Assembly: GCA_009784895.1 (NCBI GenBank)
Contig: WQXJ01000024.1
Location: 1 to 34,989 of the forward strand
From: Micrococcales bacterium
Lineage (GTDB): Bacteria; Actinomycetota; Actinomycetes; Actinomycetales; WQXJ01
Reading direction: 5' to 3'
Length of the DNA stretch: 34,989 nt
Below the pieces are notes generated by a model that worked only from the letters and a program-made list of their open reading frames with translations, ran no database searches and was not told the origin of the DNA. This document shows positions 32,452 to 34,989 of this stretch, one piece after another (positions within the stretch are counted from its first letter, which is position 1; each line of letters begins with the position of its first letter). Both the position numbers and the translations under genes were made by a program.

Positions 32452-33162
32452 TCAGTGGGCGATCTGGATCACTCTGAAAGTCTCGGCCCAGTGGCCATCT
32501 GGCAAACCAGCTGCCCGGCCGGCTGCCGTCATTCCCTCCCGTAGGCGCTGCCTAGCCAGATCCGGATTTGGGTGCTGCGAGGCGTGAACCATAACGGCCT
32601 CTTCGCGCTCAGGGAAGGTGTTGGTCACGTCGACCACCTGGTTTGGCGCCGGGTCGCCCAGGAACCAGAGCTCGGACACAACCCACGGCTCAAGACCTTG
32701 TTTGGCTAGTTCTGGAAAGGCGAACGGGTTGCGCGCAAATGGGTAAACGGCTCGGGCCACCGCCTCGCCCACCGCCAGGTGATCGGGATGAGACAACCGA
32801 ACGTCGTACCAATTCCGGTCCGGGCTTTGAGTTAGCACACGGTCAGGTTTGACTTCCCTGATCAGGCTGGTGATGTCACCAACCAGATCATCACTGACCT
32901 GGACTTTGCCGTCCTGGTAGCCGTCAAGGAAGCGGACGTCGCTGACTCCAGCCAGTCGCGCCGCCTCGAGTTGTTCTTGCTGTCTGGTTTGGCCGATCCG
33001 GTCTCTGGCCTCTTCGCCAAAGCCACCGGCATCGCCCCTGGTAACCAAGGCGTAGGTGACGGCCACGCCAGAACGGACCCACTGCATGACGGTACCGACA
33101 CCCCAAAAATCGATGTCGTCTGGATGCGCCATGACCACTAAGACCCGATCAAACTCACTCAT
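32452..33162 (-). CDS. PIG-L family (LmbE-like) zinc deacetylase
   Basis: This 236-residue N-acetylglucosaminyl-type deacetylase family member has AHPDDIDFWGVGT (12-24), where His, Asp and Asp are metal/catalytic residues, and SHPDHLAVGEA with the third zinc ligand His. Family members deacetylate GlcNAc-linked small molecules or lipids (MshB, Mca, GlcNAc-PI de-N-acetylase). Which substrate applies here is not clear, and mycothiol enzymes are only one option. The start ATG 33162 is six bases after TAGGGT. It is followed 19 bp later by the acidic membrane protein gene. Confidence 0.9.
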   Translation of the reverse strand: MSEFDRVLVVMAHPDDIDFWGVGTVMQWVRSGVAVTYALVTRGDAGGFGEEARDRIGQTRQQEQLEAARLAGVSDVRFLDGYQDGKVQVSDDLVGDITSLIREVKPDRVLTQSPDRNWYDVRLSHPDHLAVGEAVARAVYPFARNPFAFPELAKQGLEPWVVSELWFLGDPAPNQVVDVTNTFPEREEAVMVHASQHPNPDLARQRLREGMTAAGRAAGLPDGHWAETFRVIQIAH

Positions 33163-33168
33163 GGCACC

Positions 33169-33174
33169 ACCCTA
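33169..33174 (-). promoter_or_regulatory. Leaderless -10 box (TAGGGT) for the PIG-L gene
   Basis: On the minus strand TAGGGT is followed by six bases and the ATG at 33162. Repeat cluster G begins 43 bases further upstream. Confidence 0.6.
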
Positions 33175-33217
33175 AGCCCTTTGAGGCCGCCCGATGGCGC
33201 AATCCGGGTTGCTGCCA

Positions 33218-33511
33218 AAGCTCGGTTTCGCTGCAAGGGGGTGGGTTGAGCTGCCCTTACGCGGCGAGACCGAGGTTGTGCATAGAGCCGATGGCGCGCA
33301 ACCTCGGTTTCGCTGCACTGGGGATGGTGCCAAAGCTCGGTTTCGCTGCAAGGGGGTGGGTTGAGCTGCCCTTACGCGGCGAGACCGAGGTTCTGCATAA
33401 GGCTGATGGCGCGCAACCTCGGTTTCGCTGCAAGGGGGTGGGTTGAGCTGCCCTTACGCGGCGAGACCGAGGTTCTGCATAAGGCTGATGGCGCGCAACC
33501 TCGGTGTCGCA
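33218..33511 (+). repeat. Repeat cluster G: 82-bp stem-loop units antisense to flanking genes
   Basis: Arms begin at 33218, 33300, 33333, 33415 and 33497. The three spacings 33218-33300, 33333-33415 and 33415-33497 are each exactly 82 bp. Here the arm carries TTTCGC instead of GTGTCGC. Loops contain an AAGGG/CCCTT nested helix, and inverted arms end GAGACCGAGGTT. The cluster ends about 5 bases from the stop codon of the surface-protein gene and fills the gap to the PIG-L promoter. Confidence 0.92.
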
Positions 33512-33515
33512 CCGT

Positions 33516-34989
33516 CTAAGTTGATTCGGGACCGTTGCGGCGCTGTCTCCGCCGGTAGGTCACTAGAACCGTTCCCCACGCGGTCAGCAGGATGATCCAG
33601 ATGATGGTCGCACTGCCGGGGCCGCCACCGGTGAAAGCCAACCCGCCGCCAGTGGGAGGTGCGGTTGCCGCAGGGCCGCTAGGCGGGGGACTGCTGCCTC
33701 CTCCCGAGCCAACCACAGTGAACTTGACCTGGAACGTGCCGGAGACACTGCCATTCAAGACAATCGCATGCTGCCCCAAGGTCGTGCCGGCTGGAATGGT
33801 GAAAGTCCAGGTGACCTGGCCGTTGGCGTCGGCTGTTTCGGTGCCAATGGCGTGTGGGCTGGAGTGCATCGTGGCTTCGACGTCCTCGCCGGGCTGGAAG
33901 TTGCTTCCAGTTACCCTCTGGGACTTACCCACCTGTGCTTTCGCCAAAGTCACCGAAACTGTTGGCAAACCAACCCGCCAGGGTGTCGAAACCGTATTGG
34001 CAGCCAAGTCGGAAGCCGTCACCACCACCGAATCGCCTTCCGCCAGCGGACTAGTCGGTGTGCAGGACCACGCTCCGTTGTTGCCAACCGTGGCTTGACA
34101 AACCAGATCGCCGTTAGCCAGCTTCACTGTGACCACATCACCCGGATCGCCAGTGCCAGAAATCACCGAACCATCAGATGGACTGACCGTCAAAACCGGC
34201 GGCGTGGCCTTGACCGTGATCAGGCTTGGCAACGATGTGAAAGTGCAGTCACGAAGCCATTGCGGCGAGCCTTCGCCGCCGCAGTGCCTGTAGTCCACGT
34301 TGACGGCCTTGACGCTCAGGGCCGTGCCGTGGGCCAGCGGGTCGGTGAAAGCGCACGACCAGACCCCGATCGAATTCGACTCGGTCTGACAGACCATCGA
34401 ATAACCCACCCAAACCTCGATCCTGCGATTAGGTTCAGCAGTGCCGCTCAACACCGTGGCCGAAGCCTTGGCCTGGTCGAAAACTGGCGCAGCCGGGGTG
34501 GCAACAAACTCAACTGTGACTGTCCTGGTCGAGGCGACGCCATCGACCGCAAAAGAGAAAGTGGCCAGGCCTACTGCGCTGGACGAGGCGTAGACGTAGT
34601 AAGTGCCGTCGGAGTCTTTGGTTCCAACTCCACCGTTTTCTAGCTGCACCCCGGCAAAGTTCGAGGTCACCGTGACAACAGCCGAATCCTTGGCAACTGC
34701 CGCACCGGAAGCGTCACGCAGCGTCACGATCAACGCGGCCTTGTCGAGGTAACCTCTGGCGTCGATGTTCCCGTGGTTGGCCTCGACGCCTGTTCGGGTT
34801 GTGTCGATGGTCGATCCGCTGACGTCAACCACCGGTGCGGCCCGGGTCACCAACAACATGTAGTCAGTTGACGTGCCATCGGCAGCCGTCACCCTAACCG
34901 TCAACTCGTTGCCACCAACCACTAGCGTCTTAACACCCAAACCAGCCACAGTCGCAGCCGGATCACTAGCCTCAGCCGCCAAAGTCACC
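33516..34989 (-). CDS. Cell-surface Ig-like protein with LAFTG sorting signal (5' end outside window)
   Basis: At least 490 codons are present and the frame stays open to the window edge, so the N-terminus is missing. Visible parts are a cadherin-like beta-sandwich (TLVVGGNELTVRVTAADGTS), an invasin/Big-type domain with VTVTSNFAGV, two bacterial Ig-like modules beginning VLSGTAEPNRR and VISGTGDPGD with paired Cys (VCQTESNSIGVWSC and VCQATVGNNGAWSC) suited to disulfides, and a further beta domain. The end is a Gly/Pro-rich stretch, LAFTG, a hydrophobic segment (ATIIWIILLTAWGTVLVTY) and a RRRQRR tail. LAXTG is the class E-type sortase motif of actinobacteria, so covalent attachment to the wall is expected. 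No sortase is in the window. Confidence 0.88.
   Translation of the reverse strand, partial: VTLAAEASDPAATVAGLGVKTLVVGGNELTVRVTAADGTSTDYMLLVTRAAPVVDVSGSTIDTTRTGVEANHGNIDARGYLDKAALIVTLRDASGAAVAKDSAVVTVTSNFAGVQLENGGVGTKDSDGTYYVYASSSAVGLATFSFAVDGVASTRTVTVEFVATPAAPVFDQAKASATVLSGTAEPNRRIEVWVGYSMVCQTESNSIGVWSCAFTDPLAHGTALSVKAVNVDYRHCGGEGSPQWLRDCTFTSLPSLITVKATPPVLTVSPSDGSVISGTGDPGDVVTVKLANGDLVCQATVGNNGAWSCTPTSPLAEGDSVVVTASDLAANTVSTPWRVGLPTVSVTLAKAQVGKSQRVTGSNFQPGEDVEATMHSSPHAIGTETADANGQVTWTFTIPAGTTLGQHAIVLNGSVSGTFQVKFTVVGSGGGSSPPPSGPAATAPPTGGGLAFTGGGPGSATIIWIILLTAWGTVLVTYRRRQRRNGPEST

Overview
The window is a chromosomal segment of a GC-rich Gram-positive actinobacterium. Supporting signs are the high-GC third codon positions, frequent GTG starts, a purS-purQ-purL operon, a PASTA-type class A penicillin-binding protein, a surface protein ending in an LAFTG (LAXTG, class E-like) sorting signal, tRNAs without an encoded CCA, and many genes whose start codon sits 6-8 bases after a TAGNNT-type -10 box (leaderless transcription). 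I cannot name the genus. No phage, transposase, integrase, cas or restriction gene is visible.

Layout. 36-4272 (minus): NHLRC2-like thioredoxin/beta-propeller protein, alpha/beta hydrolase, and a HisC/Pat-type aminotransferase. 4422-4826 (plus): small holin-4-like membrane protein. 4848-6613 (minus): a WXG100-like small protein translationally coupled to a helical-N-terminus alpha/beta hydrolase. 6832-7650: fructosamine-kinase-family protein. 8074-9690: two Pro-rich membrane proteins. 9728-13872: purB and ppdK, convergent and sharing a CTAG at their stop codons. 14354-15187: aldo/keto reductase. 15303-18684 (minus): purS-purQ-purL. 18816-19778 (minus): galE. 20209-20548: tRNA-Glu, tRNA-Asp, tRNA-Phe behind a clear promoter. 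20644-22760 (minus): nagB and class II fba. 22981-24045: threonine aldolase. 24093-27613 (minus): bifunctional PBP and pheA. 27698-29974: large membrane protein with an extracytoplasmic phosphatase-like half. 30122-33162 (minus): NUDIX hydrolase, queuosine-precursor-type transporter, acidic/Pro-rich membrane protein, PIG-L deacetylase. 33516 to the window end (minus): C-terminal part of an Ig-like, sortase-anchored surface protein.

The genes are mostly core metabolism: purine synthesis (purB, purSQL), central carbon (fba, ppdK, nagB, galE), aromatic amino acids (pheA and the HisC/Pat-like enzyme) and cell-wall or surface functions (PBP, LAFTG protein, PIG-L enzyme).

The most unusual content is between genes. 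Seven intergenic clusters (near 5, 7667-7994, 13975-14326, 19801-20124, 22866-22954, 29974-30116 and 33218-33511) carry one repeat family. Its arm consensus is AASCTCGGTSTCGCYGCAAA. It is usually followed, after a roughly 20-25 base loop, by the inverted arm, giving a large stem-loop that recurs with a period of 81-82 bp in four clusters. I do not recognise this family. Arm pairing is preserved partly through G-U wobbles that only work in RNA read from one strand. The clusters sit directly against stop codons and leaderless promoters. This repeat family, and the regularity of the leaderless promoters beside it, are the main candidates for something not yet described.
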